Under the pieces are notes generated by a model. That model was not told the DNA's origin. It worked only from the letters and a program-made list of their open reading frames with translations, and made no database searches. From positions 62,001 to 126,000 of the forward strand of contig JAVGVS010000704.1 of the NCBI GenBank assembly GCA_032718565.1: DNA of 64,000 nt. Reading direction: 5' to 3'. Made by a program: the position numbers and the translations under genes. Positions 33,320 through 46,139 of this stretch are shown here, in pieces; the first letter of the stretch is position 1, and every line of letters begins with the position of its first letter. The stretch is from Distichodus sexfasciatus (taxonomy: Eukaryota > Chordata > Actinopteri > Characiformes > Distichodontidae).

Positions 33320-34030
33320 TTTCACATTCATGAGTTTGCATATGAGAGCCGTAATGTGATATTTGCCGTCGGCGCAGCAGGAACGGCGGTGATTAAAACG
33401 CCTTTGCCAAAACACACCCAAATATTGCTCCCCGAATCACACTGTCCAAGTGTAACCTTTAGCAAATGTTAGCCGAGTGTGCGTCGGGTTTGTTTTGGGT
33501 CGCTTGCTGTTTGCTCTTCCGAGGCCTGTTCCAGAAGCGCCGCGTGTACTGTAAATATGTTTTGCTCCCGGTGGCTGGGGGTTGAGTTTAATTAGAGAGA
33601 GGCCCGTCCCAGGAGTCAGGACAAATTTGCCACCGACTTTTTCCCCACCAAAAGTGAATCAGCAATAGGGGTTTGCACTGCTCGTCTGGTAAATAGCGAC
33701 TTTAATTGCTGGCGGATTTTGTGGCAGAAACCTGAAATAAATCTGTAAAAACATTACGTGCTGAGCAAAGGTTTAAACAGGGTGAAGAGAAGAAAGAAAA
33801 TAATTTTTGTGAGTTTGGGTTTTAACGGGCGCTCTCCAAAACTTTGGTGCTGAAGTTATAAAAGGTGAACGCTCTCCGTGGTGCTGAATGACTTCAGCAG
33901 TTGAGTGGTTCAGTGTTGGTGTGTTAGATTGTCGAGACATCTAATCGACAATAAATATCAATTAGTACCGCTTCATCTGAAAATTATACAGTACTTTGAT
34001 TATGCTTAAAGCTTCCAGCAGACATGTGAA
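33320..34030. other. no gene seen; possible conserved noncoding stretch
   Basis: 33340-33760 is non-repetitive and relatively GC-rich with homeodomain-type words ('gtttaattagagag', 'tttaattgctgg'). No exon signature. Confidence 0.3.
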
Positions 34031-34273
34031 TGTAAGTGATTATTTGTCATTGTGAACACACCACAGCACAGCACACGCTGCACCACAGCACAGCACAAGG
34101 CTGCACCACAACCAAATGTGATGGCTGAATTTGACCCATCCGTGAAGTGGCCAGCTGACATGGACAGCGCCCAGGGAGCAGTGTCTGGGGACAGTACCTT
34201 GCTCATGAGTGAGTACCTACATGGTTCGGGATTTAAACCGGGGCCCTTCCGATCACTGTTACACTACCACCTG
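34031..34273 (-). mobile_element. SINE family A, copy 14 (minus)
   Basis: Runs from 'gtgattatttgtcattgtga' to 'ctgttacactaccacc'. The 'cacagcacagcaca' part is expanded by a short duplication. Confidence 0.85.
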
Positions 34274-34380
34274 TTTCACTCCCACTGTTCTGACAAAACG
34301 TCCTGAAACACCATATTGTAGAGTAAATTTATAATCATATATATATATCGATCTGTGCTACCTCATCAGAATATAATACT

Positions 34381-34584
34381 GTAATGGTTGAGCGTTCGCC
34401 CCGTGATCAGAAGGTTGCCAGTTCGAATCCCAGAACGGTAAAGGTACCACTGAGGTACCGTCCCCAAGCACTGCTCCTTGGGGGCTGCCCATTTTAGCCA
34501 AGCAGCGATCACATTTCATTGTGATGCACCGTGTTCTGTGCCATGTTGTGGTGCGTTCACAATGACAAATAATTACTCGCTTTC
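34381..34584 (+). mobile_element. SINE family A, copy 15
   Basis: Head 'atggttgagcgttcgccccg', B box 'agttcgaatccc', tail 'cacaatgacaaataattact'. Confidence 0.85.
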
Positions 34585-34590
34585 AAATTA

Positions 34591-34771
34591 CCCTATCAGA
34601 GTGTCATCTGTTTGAGTCCTGGACCAGTAAAGGTACTGCTGAGGTACTCATGAGCATGGTACTTTGCCCAAGCACTACTGCCCACTGCTCCTTCACAGAT
34701 GGGTCATATGCAGAGCTCACATTTTTGTTGTGGTGTTGTGCTGTGGTGTTCACAATGACAGTCACTCACTT
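34591..34771 (+). mobile_element. SINE family A, copy 16, tandem to copy 15
   Basis: Begins at a head with B box 'tgtttgagtcctgg' only a few bases after copy 15 ends, in the same orientation. The pair is tandem, suggesting duplication or insertion at the neighbour's tail. Confidence 0.8.
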
Positions 34772-35721
34772 AAATTGTATAAACATTACAGACTGGTTTC
34801 CTGAACATGGATTAAGGGCTTGTTTGCACGTTTGCAGATATTTGATAAATGCATATTTTTCTTAAAATACATTTCAACTTTGATAAAAGAGGATGATAAA
34901 ATACTGTAAATAATGCTGATCTGTTTAAAACTAAATTAGTCAGCTTAAGTTTAAAGTTAGTCATCCCCTCAGGGGCCCTTGACTGTCCCGGGGCCGCAAA
35001 CAGTTTACCTTTTGGTTGTAGTTAAAACTCCACAGATGTCACATCAGAACTGAAATCTGTACAAACTACTTGGTAAATGTTTAATCTCCTCAGTCCGTTC
35101 TGCCTCTTTATAAGGTTAAAGTGAGCTTTAAAGAAGCAGACACTAATTTATCATTATTTGATCAAAGCAGGATATTGTAGTTGAGTATAAAACTAGTGTT
35201 TATGCAAAACTTATAAAACATAAAAATCAACTGCACCAAACCTCATGTTCTTACCAGTGGGGCAAACTTGGCCTTGAGCCATAGCACATGAAAAGAACAT
35301 TTCTACCTTCCTGTCTGCCATAGTCGTCACTCAAACTGCCTTGTCGTTGCTTAGAGTCTCTCAAGTCTGGCTTTGGAGGTCCGTTTTCTGTTATTTTTTT
35401 AGGAACAGGTTGTGATGGTGCCTCCGCAACCCAGTTTACTGTCCACGGTAACAAGCTGTCTCAACAAGAAGACACTGGATGCCTTTTCGGTGACTTTGAA
35501 TAAAAGTTTTGACTTCCTTACATATAACGAGCACATTTGCATGGACGATGGCGAGGAGAACAAACTCGACAGCCACGTTAATGAGAAGTCTGGACGTTTC
35601 CGTGCTTCTTTGAGTATAGATTTGTGTCCCCGACTCAGAGTTAATGATCAGGCATGGAAAAGCACGAAACATTTCATTTCCAGGTGGAAGAGATGTGCAG
35701 CATGTTTTTAAATCGACCTTG
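34772..35721. other. no gene seen; unassigned 99-codon frame
   Basis: The frame at 35412-35711 is non-repetitive and followed by 'catttccaggtggaagagat', a phrase repeated at 36640-36662, so it is more likely an old transposon piece than a host exon. Confidence 0.25.
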
Positions 35722-35892
35722 AAGCAGTTGGTACCATACTGCTTAGGGAGTTTTCCCTGAGATCCTGAAGTGTCGCTGGTTCAAGTCCCGGAACAAATGG
35801 GAGAAATGCAGAAGTCTTGGGGCAGTTGGTGGCAGAACAGTTAGGGAAGTGGCCCCGTGATGAAAAGTTCCGGACAGGTAAAGGTACCCCTA
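35722..35892 (+). mobile_element. two head fragments of SINE family A
   Basis: 35722-35790 has 'agcagttggtaccatactgc' and B box 'tggttcaagtcccgg'. 35818-35892 repeats the head ('gggcagttggtggcagaaca') and 'ggtaaaggtacc'. Both lack body and tail. Confidence 0.65.
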
Positions 35893-36229
35893 ATGGGAAC
35901 AGGAATGGCGCTTGTCTGGTTTATATTCTGATAACCGTAAACTACTTCCGGGTTGCAGGGACTGCTTCCGGGTTGTCTTCGCGTCCTGTGATGACATCTT
36001 TGTGTACCTTCCAGCAGAGATGGGAAGTAAGGAAGTACAAATATGTGGTTACTGTACTGTACTGTATTTTTGTGGCAACTTTTAACTTTTACTATATGAT
36101 TTTTAGCATGAATATTAGTGTTTGCACATGAATGCATATGAACCCCCGCGAATTCATTATTACTGTGCAATTTCGACTTTTCAAAATTTTTTGACCAATC
36201 ATCGTCATTTCCCGCAAAATGTTGAGCCA

Positions 36230-36415
36230 TACGTCAGTGAACTCACTTCCTTGTTACGTTTAGAAGACGCAGGAAACGTGTGATAAAAACACCTCACATT
36301 TACCTTTAAAAATAACTAAATGATTAATGGTTAATAAAAATAATAGTGGTTTTGTTCCCTTCATTTTAATCAATTGTTAAAGAATCATTATAAAGGGGAC
36401 AAAATTGCAAATTTT
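36230..36415. repeat. dispersed repeat, copy 2 of the 12340 pair
   Basis: Same strand and order as 12340-12520, with a few small indels. Sequence before it ('cgcgaattcatt', 'cccgcaaaatgttgagcc') may be the rest of the element. Confidence 0.8.
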
Positions 36416-37375
36416 TCCACAACTTTGACTTGCTCCCACAACTTGATTGCAACAAAATGCCTAAAAACACAGCTTTAAAAAAAAAGAAAAGAAAAAAGCT
36501 GCCGCTAAATCAGGCGTTTTTCACCGCGACAATCTAAAAAAAAGGCCCAAAGGAAATGGTTAGTAGCCTTGTTACCTGTAGTTAGCTGTTCTCAAACACT
36601 GTAGACTTCTGTTGCTGTAACAAAGCTTTCTCCAACACTCATTTCCAGGTGGAAAAAGATGTGCGGTCCGTTTTGCATACATCAATGCGTCACTAGTTTC
36701 AATAATGTTGTCGTATGTTGCCCTGACACTTCTCGCCATTTTTGTCACGCCCGCTTCCGCAGATTGATGTGAAATGGAATTAGCCTCATGCCAGGATTCC
36801 AGCTAGCGAGGCGGCGTCTCTCCCGAAGGCTGGCATCGTCGTGAAGCTCCACACGGCTCCGTCACCATTTACAAGCGCTGGTTTTAGGCTCGAGCGAGAG
36901 TTTTTGAACCGCTTTGGCCTCTTCGGCGCCAACCCAAAACCCACTTCACATCCGGAACCAGAGAGCGGCTCATGCTGCGGATCTTGCTGGTGTTAGCCGA
37001 CCGATTCCAGGCTTTTTATCCGCCTCAGTGAGGAATCCGCACTTGGGACAGGCCAAGCTGCTTTATCCAGTCTCCTTCTTACTTCTGCAGTTTTATTTTG
37101 CAATTTGTGAGTTTCTAAAGGGACAAGTGAGAACAAATTCATGCGACTTGAGCAGCTGCGAGCCCCCACTTCTTGGAGTAGCATTTTTGTTCATCTACAG
37201 TTTAACACCAATTTCCATTTTTACAGCAGACATACATTGGTTCTTGTTCACCCTGATTTTCAGTAATCAGTATTGACCTTGAAAAAATTCATATCAATCG
37301 ACACCTAAAACTACTATTCAGCAATGTATAACATGCACACTAGAAAATATTGTGTTCATGATAAAGGATGTGTGT
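36416..37375. other. no gene seen; possible conserved noncoding stretch
   Basis: 36740-37060 is CpG-rich and non-repetitive. The 120-codon frame at 36914-37276 has no recognised domain and lacks exon-like borders. Confidence 0.25.
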
Positions 37376-38405
37376 CCACAAGAAAGTATTGCAAGTATGG
37401 AGTGCTCAAAAGAAAATATACAGTGTTCACCAGAAAGTGTGAAGTGCTCACGAGAAAGTATGGCGTACTCACAAGAAAGTATGCCGTGTGCTTGTGAAAG
37501 TATAAAGCGCTCAAGAGAAATTAGGGCATGACCACAAGAAAGTGCGGAGTGCTCATGAGACAGTGTGGTGTGCTTACAAGAAAGTATTGTAAACTCAAGA
37601 GAAAATGTTCCGTGCTCACAAGAAAGTACAGCATGCTTATGAGTAACTATGGAGTGCTCTCGAGAAAGTATGGAGTGCTCACGAGAAAGTATGGAGTGCT
37701 CACGAGAACATATGGCATGCTCACGAGAAAGTATGAAGTGCTCACGAGAAAATATGGCATGCTCACGAGAAAGTATGAAGTGCTCACGAGAAAATATGGC
37801 ATGCTCACGAGAAAATATGACGTGCTCACGAGAAAATATGTAGTGCTCACAAGAAAATATGGCATGCTCACGAGAAAGTATGGCATGCTCACGAGAAAGT
37901 ATAGAGTGCTCACAAGAAAGTATGGAGTGCTCACAAGAAAGTATGGCGTGCTCGCGAGAAAGTATGGCGTGCTCACGAGAAAGTATGGCATGCTCGCAAG
38001 AAAGTATGGCATGCTCATGTGAAAGTATGGAGTGCTCACGAGAAAGTGTAGAGCACTCACGAGAAAATATAGAGTGCTCACGAGAAAGTGTAGCGTGCTC
38101 ACGAGAAAGTGTAGAGTGCTCACGAGAAAGTGTAGAGTGCTCGCAAGAAAGTATAGAGTGCTCATGAGAAAGTATGGCATGGTCACGAGAAAGTATGGCA
38201 TGGTCACGAGAAAGTATGGCGTGCTCATGAGAAAGTATGGCGTGCTCATGAGAAAGTATGACATGCTCACGAGAAAATATGTAGTGCTCACCAGAAAGTA
38301 TGTAGTGCTCACAAGAAAGTATGGAGTGCTCACGAGAAAGTATGAAGTGCTCTTGAGAAAGTATGGCGTGTTGAAGTGGAAGTTATGTATACTCATGAGA
38401 ATGTA
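37376..38405. repeat. 21-bp minisatellite, about 49 copies
   Basis: Unit 'gtgctcacgagaaagtatgg' plus 'a' (21 bp). Because 21 is a multiple of three and the unit has few stops, long frames open on both strands: a minus frame of 249 codons (37647-38396) and plus frames of 164 and 194 codons, all built of 7-residue repeats. There is no start context, splice site or domain, so I treat these as artefacts of the array. Confidence 0.92.
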
Positions 38406-38821
38406 TTACATGCTCACCCATTGTTTTGAAATGTTTCCCTTATTTTTGTTTCTAGTGAGCATGCAATACTGCCTTGTGAGAACAAGTAGCCGTGTATGTC
38501 TCCTGCAAAAATGGAATTCAACGTCAAAATTTACAATGACTAAAAATGCAATACATAACGTGCAGCTTTTGTACCAGAATGATAAACTTTCAGAGGTTCT
38601 AAATATAGAGTTCTGACCCTGTGAGCCAGATTAACATCCATATTGTGGTGTTTTCTGCTCGAAATTGATCTGATGCTGCAATCTCAAATTCACGCGCCTT
38701 TGTTAACGCCGCAGTATCACAGCGTGAGAGAAAAGGAAACGCTAATGTGACGAGCCAGCCCGCATGGCCAGATTTGCTAAACTGAAATTAAAATTTAGTT
38801 GTGACATCGAGCCGGATTTTA

Positions 38822-38895
38822 GGCGAGATGCGGTCTGGCGGCCGTGGCGACGGCGAGATGCGGTCTGGCGGCCGTGGCGACGGCGGGATGCCGGT
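38822..38895 (+). repeat. 30-bp GC-rich tandem repeat
   Basis: 'gcgagatgcggtctggcggc' plus 'cgtggcgacg' occurs twice in a row, with a partial third ('gcgggatgccgg'). It sits in a CpG-rich patch (38800-39060). Confidence 0.85.
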
Positions 38896-39364
38896 GGGGT
38901 GGGATGCGGGATCCAAGAGGAAGGGGCGGTTAATTTGGGCGTTTCGCTCGCCTCATGTGCACCAGATGGTTGTGGACAACACAAGCTGCTGCATTATCAA
39001 CACGGTCAGCTCTGTTTGTCTCCGCCGCAGTCGCCCAACCCTGTGATGCGAGCACAAATTAGGGACTCTTCCTAAAGATGCTGTGTCTCGTCCCCTCGTT
39101 TGAGTTATTTATGGTGTCGTTAATTGATGTGAGTAATTAAGGTTCTTCATTGCTTTGGTGTAAGAGATTTAATGCGTCATTGGTAATAAAAAGGAGGTAA
39201 CTACGTAGCTGTTTAAGGCAGTACAAAGATTTGTGTGTGTGTGTGTGTGTGGTAAGTGTTGGTGTGGGTTTATTAGACAGGCTGTGTGATGTAGACAGAT
39301 GCACTGCACATTCAACTTCATGTACTGTAGGTTTTTACTGAGTTGTGTGTGTAAGAGGGAGAGT

Positions 39365-39944
39365 GTTTGTGTGTGTGTTCCATGTTTTTATATGTTGTGG
39401 GAACCTTTTTGGGCTTTACGTTGCCTAAAATCACTTTTATTTGTTTATTTTTATGGCTTTGTGGGGTGATTTGAGAGGTCATCATGAGGAAAATGACTTT
39501 ATAGAAAATATTAGAGAAAGTAAAAGAGGTAAAAGATGTGCATTTGGTTTCTGAGGTTAGGGTTTAGGTGTAGAATTACATACATATAGTCATTATGGGA
39601 GTCTATGGTGGAAAGTCCCCACAAAAATAGTTGTACAAGTTTGTGTGTGTGTGTATGTGTGTGTGTGTGTGTGTGTCCATGTATTTATCGCATTGTGGGG
39701 ACCTTTTTGTCCCCTAAAACCACTTTTATCTGTTTTTTGGACTTTGTGGGGACATTTGAGAGGTCCCCATGAGGAAAAATCACTTTATAGAAAATGTGCT
39801 TGTTTTATTTGAGAAAATAAGGAGGTAAGATGTGCTGGTTACTTTGAGGTTAGGGTTAGGGTTAGGATTGGGTGTAGGTGTAAAATTATATACATCTAGT
39901 CATTATGGGTCTATGGAAGGACCTCACAAAGATAGTAATACAAG

Positions 39945-39978
<34 letters not shown>

Positions 39979-39990
39979 GATTCTGCACTT
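39365..39990. repeat. two tandem copies of a GT-flanked repeat
   Basis: Each of the two copies (about 39370-39660 and 39665-39990) begins and ends in a GT microsatellite and contains 'atcacttttat', 'gaggt', 'gaggaaaa', 'gttagggttta' and 'tagtcattatggg'. This points to a duplication through the microsatellites. Confidence 0.75.
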
Positions 39991-40089
39991 CTCTCTCCTC
40001 TCATCTCTCAGCCTGGAGGGAGTCGAGAGGAAAACTCGGCAGGGGTGTTGTTGTTGCTTAAGTGAAGCAGGAAGAAAAAAAACAATCTT

Positions 40090-40267
40090 CATCCTCCTAC
40101 TCTGTCTCTCTCTCTCAAACACACTATCTCTCACTCTCTCTCTCTCAACACTCTGTCTCTCTCTCTCACTCTCTCAAACACACTTCCTCACTCTCAAGCC
40201 CCACTGTCTCTTTCTCTCCGGCTTTGCCTCTCTGACCACACTATCTCTCACTCTCTCTCTCTCAACA

Positions 40268-40317
<50 letters not shown>

Positions 40318-40437
40318 CACCTGTCTCACTCTCTCAAGCCACACTGTCTCTTTCTCTCAAGCTTACCTGTCTCTCTCTCCGACTTACACTGTCTCTTTCT
40401 CTCAAACACACTATCTCTCCTCTCTCTCTCTCTCTTA

Positions 40438-40469
<32 letters not shown>

Positions 40470-41535
40470 ACTCTCTCAAACACACTGTCTCTTTCTCTAA
40501 GGCTCCACTATCTCTCATTCTCTCTCTCTCAGCACTCTGTCTCTCTCTCTCCTCTCTCTCTCACTCTCAACCACCTGTCTCTTTTCTCTGAAACACACTA
40601 TCTCATTCTCTCTCTCTCAACTTACTCTGTCTCTCTCTCTCTCTCTCTCAAACCTGCCCCATCTCTCACTCTCTCTCTCCTCGCTTACTCTGTCTCTCTC
40701 TCTCCTCTCCTGAAAACACACTGTCTCTGTCTCAAACACACTGTCTCTTTGCCTAAACCCACCTGTCTCCTCTCTCCAAACACACCTGTCCCTCTCCAAA
40801 CACACGCCTCTCTCACTCCCCCTCTTCTCGCCTCTGTCTCTCTCTCTCACTCTCTCAAACACACTGTCTCACTCTCTCAAACACACTGTCTCACTCTCTC
40901 CAAACACAGTCTCCCTCTCTCAAACACACTATCTCTCACTCTCTCTCTCTCTCAACACTCTGTCTCTCTCTCTCACTCTCTCAAACACACTGTCTCACTC
41001 TCTCAAACACATTGTCTCTTTCTCTCAAACACTGTCTCACTCTCTCAAACACACTGTCTCACTCTCTCAAATACATTGTCTCTTTCTCTCAAACACACTG
41101 TCTCACTCTCTCAAACACACTCTGCTCTCAGAAGCACACTCTCCTCTCTCTCTCTCAGCACTCTGTCTCTCTCTCTCTCTCCCCACTCTCTCAAGCACAT
41201 TTGTCTCTTTCTCTCAGGCTTACCTCCCTCCTATCAAACCACACTGTCTCTCCTCTCTCTCTCAACACTCTGTCTCTCTCTCCTCTCACTCTCTCAAACA
41301 CTGTCTCACTCTCTCTCCAAGCTTCCTGCCTGTCTCTTTCCTCTCAAGCCACTATCTCTCTCATTCTCTCTCTCAACCTCTGTCTCTCTCTCTCCCTCTC
41401 TCAAACCACACTGTCTCCCCTCTCTCAAACCCCACACTGTCTCTCTCTCTCTCCCACTCTCTCAAACACACTGTCTCACTCTCTCCAACACACTTTGTCT
41501 CTCCTTCCTCCTCTCTCTCCAAGAGTGATCTCCTT
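40090..41535 (+). repeat. CT/CA-rich satellite-like block (polypyrimidine tract 3)
   Basis: About 1.4 kb of 'ctctctcaaacacactgtct' units with irregular spacing and (ct)n runs, strongly pyrimidine-biased on the + strand. Frames of 200-260 codons here are low-complexity. The irregular indels may partly be assembly noise. Confidence 0.9.
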
Positions 41536-41689
41536 GATCTTAATGGTGCCTGTTTCACTGCTGTGTACTTTCGTTATAAGCTGCTCTCAAGTCTCACTTG
41601 AAATTGACTGGGGAAGGTGATTGTATGGATTATTCAAACCTGAGTGTGTGCCTAAAGGTTAATTTTTGATATCTTGTTGGTTTGAATGT

Positions 41690-43400
41690 TTTTAGAGATT
41701 TCAAGGCTACTAGGCCTTGATATAGGCTTGGTTTTCCTGGACCATGAAAAGGCCTTTGACCGGGTGGAGCATGAATACCTGTGGAAAGTTCTAGCTGCTT
41801 TTGGTGTTAGCTCTGATTTTTATAACGCTAGGATCAGGGCCTTGTATTTATGATGCTGAGGGTATTTTAAAGTTAATGGTAGCCTATAGAGGGCGCAGGC
41901 AGGGGGTGTGGTTTTGTCTACTAGCCTACTTTATACTGTCCGATTGAACCACTGTTAAATAGAATAAGGCATGTTTGTGTGAATGTAGGATACCTGACAG
42001 CAATTGAAGATTTTTTCTTTCTGCCCATGCTGTTGATGTTTATTTGTTTTTAAGTAACCAGACGTTATGCTTTTTTGACCCCTGATGTGGTGTCTGATTT
42101 TGCTTAAGATTTCCTCTGCCAAGTCCTTCAGGAACAAAAGTGTAGCACTGTTGTGTTCAGGACTTTTGGGCAGGTGGATGCCTAGACTGCCATGGACTGG
42201 AGCTGGGCGAACAAGGGCTTTAAGTGTTGGGAGTTTGTTTGGGTGGTGACAGAGTGGAGCAAAGAGGTGGAAGGCCTTTTAGAAAAAGTTAAGGGCGCCT
42301 TAGTAGTGGAAATTATCTTACCTATCTTACACAGAGTGTTTTAATCTGTATTTCTAACCCTGGCAGCATGCTCTCTATGGCATAGACTGACGTGTTTGGA
42401 TCCTCCTCCAAGGCTACTGTCCGAAATTCAAGCCGCTCTAGTAGACTCTTTTGGGACAAATTGCACTGGGTTCCTCAGGCGTGCTGTTTGCCCAAGGGAT
42501 GGGGAGACAAAAGACATGTGCATCTTACCAGTCAGAACTGCAGCCTTCCGTCAGTTTTTTGCAAACTGCCTGAGGGTCAGGTGACTTGGTCTGGAAGGCC
42601 CTTAACCCTATGTCTTACTCCCGAGGTGGTGGAATATGAACATGGACATTTCTTTGTTTTTATGGACTCGCACAACTGCCATTGGACAATCTGTCTTGCC
42701 ATTTGTATTCCAGACTCTTTAGAGTGTTACGGTCCTTCAAGATTCAGCAGTGGGACTGTATGCTGTCTTCATACTGGCTGCGGAAGGAGCCACTAGTCAA
42801 AGGGGCAGGCTTGGATGTGGGCCGACTGGGGGTTCTGCCCTCTGGGCCTGCCGCTGGACTTCGACTCTCGGGCTCTGGTGGACTTCCAGCGGACTGGGCT
42901 TAACAATGTAAATGCAGTGGCCGAATGTTTGAACATTAAATCGCGCCCGGCTTGTGGGCGCCAGATGTTTGGGTAAAATGGAAGTCAGCTTTGACAGCGG
43001 AGGAACGCAACCCCCTTTCACACAGTAGTCACACATGCGCCAGTGACGGGGAATTTCCTGCTCTTAAGCTGACCGTCACGGCTGACTTTGTTGATAGTGG
43101 ACAGGGCTGTGGGAACAAATAATGATGGCATTTGTTTTTAGATGGGTCAAATGGAAAGAACTTTTTATAAAGGTTGTGTCAAAGAGTCCTGAACAAAAGC
43201 AGCTAACAGTAGGCTGATGCTGTAGCATAAAGTTTGCATTAGCGGCCTATCCAAGCCACGCATGGAAACATGTAAACTTCCATTGACAAAGGCCTGTATC
43301 TCAAGACTGCCCATATTGTGGTGGTGAGAGAGGAGCTGATACCTGTTGTTTATGGAATGTTGTAGATTAATTTCTTTCATTGTTCTGTCTGTTGTTGGAA
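41690..43400 (+). pseudogene. decayed Tx1/L1-type LINE ORF2
   Basis: 41715-41850 reads 'LGLVFLDHEKAFDRVEHEYL', the catalytic-Asp block of an L1/Tx1-type reverse transcriptase. 42400-42600 reads in frames such as 'LFWDKLHWVPQ' and 'LPVRTAAFRQFFANCLR', and 42765-42815 gives 'YWLRKEPLVKGAGLDV', all typical of the C-terminal half of fish Tx1-like ORF2. 43305-43330 gives a 'CPYCGGE' zinc-binding remnant. Frames change repeatedly, stops are frequent and the segment holding the YxDD box is deleted. The clade is inferred from remembered motifs. Confidence 0.7.
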
Positions 43401-43821
43401 CTGGTTGCTGGGGATTTTTGGAGTTTGGTTTTTACCTAAGCAGTGTTTTATCTTGGGATTGCTCTTGCACTCGGCTTTAAGCTAGGTGCCAGTTACTGAA
43501 TCTCCTTGTTGGCCTAGCAAAAATGGCGATATGGACCAGTAGAAAGTCTGTAACTGAGGGGATTGAGATAGTGATGATCCCTGTTGCTATCTTTAACGTT
43601 TAATGAAGCCAGGGGTGCAGATAGACTTGGGTATTATCTGAGCATGAGGGATCCTGCAGGCTTTTGAGCAGATGTGGGGTTATAGGGGAAGTTCTATGTG
43701 TCATTAGGATGGTGAACTGAGGTTTGGGGAGTTTTGACTGATTTTTGTTGATGTTGGTTTTTGTTTGTTTTGTTTTAATTATTGTTGTTGTTTGAATATC
43801 CTCCGTACACTCTCTCTCTCT

Positions 43822-44021
43822 CATTTAGATTTACATCATTTAGCAGATGTTCTTATTCAGAGCGACTTATATTTCCTAATTTCAGGGACAGTTGCCCTGA
43901 GAGCAACTTAGGGCTAAGGGTCTTGCTCAGGGACCCAATGTTGGTATGACAAGAAGATGGATTCGAACCCACAACCTCTTGGTCCAAAGGCGAGTGTTCT
44001 ATCATTAGGCCACCAACCTCA
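43822..44021 (-). mobile_element. SINE family B, copy 4 (minus, well kept)
   Basis: Runs from the tail 'tttacatcatttagcagatg' to the head, with a good minus-strand B box ('ggattcgaaccc') and 'ttggtccaaaggcgagtgtt'. It is embedded between CT-rich stretches. Confidence 0.9.
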
Positions 44022-44029
44022 CTCTCTCT

Positions 44030-44102
44030 CCTCACTCTCTCTTTTCTCCTCTCCTTTCCTTGTACTATCTCTATGACCTATTATTCCCTTCTCTCTTTCT
44101 TT

Positions 44103-44134
<32 letters not shown>

Positions 44135-44340
44135 TTCTTTCTTCAGTCTTCTCTCTCTCTCCCTCCCTCTTTTATCCTAGTCTCTCCCTCTTTCATACTT
44201 TCTCTTCTCTCTCTTTTCTTGTCCTTATTCACTCTTTCTCTGTCTTTTATCTTTGAACTTTGTCTCTCTTCATCTAGTTGTTTCTTTGTGCTTTCAGTAC
44301 TACACTCCTCCTCCTCCTCCTCCTCTTCCTCACTCCATCT
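44030..44340 (+). repeat. polypyrimidine tract 4 with (ctc)n
   Basis: CTTT/CT-rich on the + strand. A (ctc)n run at 44306-44330 gives a poly-Glu artefact on the minus strand. Confidence 0.85.
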
Positions 44341-45185
44341 CCAGCACATTGTCATTCTGAGCTGATCTTGGATTCCGTCTGCAGTCTGATGCAGAGATTT
44401 GAGCTGAAGTGAGTCTCCAGATCTCTTTCGAGCTGTTTCTGGTCTACAAAATCCCACCCCTCCTTTGATTTTTTTTTCCCCCTCCAGAACCAAACAAACA
44501 TCGTTTCATTTTGAGCAGTAATGATACACTCATTGAAATCGTGTCAGCCACATCCTTTCTGCCTCTCTCTCAAAGCCATGAATCTCTGAAGATATCAAAA
44601 GTAAACTGTAGATGTTTTCTAGAAAAAGCAATTTCATCTCTTTTTACACCTCGTTTCTAACGGTGCTGCGCCGCTTCACCAGATAACACACACACATATT
44701 TACACCAAAGAGTAAAGGCCCGGCTTTGGAAAGTCACATTCCTGCCAACTTTTTATTAAATTAAAGGGACACCTGGCCCAAAAGTTCTCTTGGATATGTT
44801 AATGTGGCGATGGTTAATGAGCACTAATGAGAATTTTAGAATTTTCAAAGTTCCCGTAAGCTTTTGTTAATCGTTATCCACATTTACCTCAAATACAACT
44901 TTTGATCAACTGATGATTTAGCTGTAACAAATGTAAATAGATTTAGAAAAACTTGCAGCAATTTGACTTTCTGAACTTCTGAGTTACTGGAGGGATAAAT
45001 CTGGTATTTCTTATGAAAAGGAGAGAGTCAGCATCAGGCGGGGTTTTCTCTTATAGCCTCATTCATTTTGGGAATTAAACAGAGGATTGGATGCATATGT
45101 TTTTAAAAGGACAGAAGGGATTAATCCTCATATGGGAAATGGAAAGAATAATATTGGCCAGGTTCATTTAAAAATAGAGGCACAC
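44341..45185. other. no gene seen
   Basis: Unique intronic sequence. The first 150 bases are GC-balanced, the rest AT-rich. Confidence 0.35.
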
Positions 45186-45660
45186 TGTGAATGCCTAAAA
45201 GGAAAAATGCCTAAAATATAAGATCAAATATTGTAAAATAATAAATATTAAATAATAACCAAATGTAAATACATAAAAATGAAGTGATTCATTTATATGC
45301 CCTTAACATTTATATCAAACATCAAATTAATAGTATATATTACATATAAAATTTATGTTGCATATAAAATTATATAATTATATTTTAAAAATTAAATTAT
45401 ATTTAAAAAAGTAATATCTAGTAATAGTAATAAAATAGTGTTTTTGTCAATTTTATAAACTATAAAATATAAAAACATGCTTTTAAAATATTTAAATATC
45501 TCTATAAATTGAGTGTATATAATATAATATAGGTATTATATAGATATTATATGACTTTATATAATACAAATGTAATATTAATTAATATTAATTATATATA
45601 TATATATACTTTTAATGTGTAATATATCTATATTCAATCTATATTTTGCTTGTTTTTCTT
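45186..45660. repeat. very AT-rich region with TA runs
   Basis: Nearly all A/T, with a (ta)n run at 45592-45608 and recurrent 'aaatattaaa' words. No open frame of note. Confidence 0.7.
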
Positions 45661-46139
45661 CTTTTCTTCCCAGTAGTGGCTTCACTACTGATAAGCTATT
45701 AAAAAGTGGTTATGTTTTTATTCTTGCTGGTTTTAGTTACTCTCTGGCCTCTGGTTAATCTCCCGGACGGTTATGCCATCTGCAGAACGAGAGAATCAGA
45801 CGGGAGGCTGAGGGCAAGTTGGCATCTCTTCATGCTCGGTTGGTTGACGAGCAGTTTCCCGCCGCTAAGGCCTCGACTCCCATTGCTATGAGCAGCGCCG
45901 TGATGTGAAAACAGCTTGAGGCCGAGATTATTAGGCGAGCTCGAAGGTTGAAATATCACAGCAGGACAGATCATGCTGCAGACGTGTGTTTGCTACTGAT
46001 GGTTTCTAACAGTCATTACAGTGTGCGCCATTTTAACTGGAATCATACAGCCTGGTGAAGAGAGCTGGTTTTTAGCTGGTTAGTGTCCAGCTAAATAATT
46101 CTCCAGTTTGGTGTACAATTTTTTTTTTTAAATTACAGA

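Noticed and set aside
37647..38396. 249-codon minus-strand open frame
   Set aside because: It lies entirely in a 21-bp tandem array whose period is a multiple of three; the protein is a 7-residue repeat with no domain or gene structure.
40749..41620. Frames of 259 and 202 codons
   Set aside because: CT/CA-rich simple sequence; composition explains the absence of stops.
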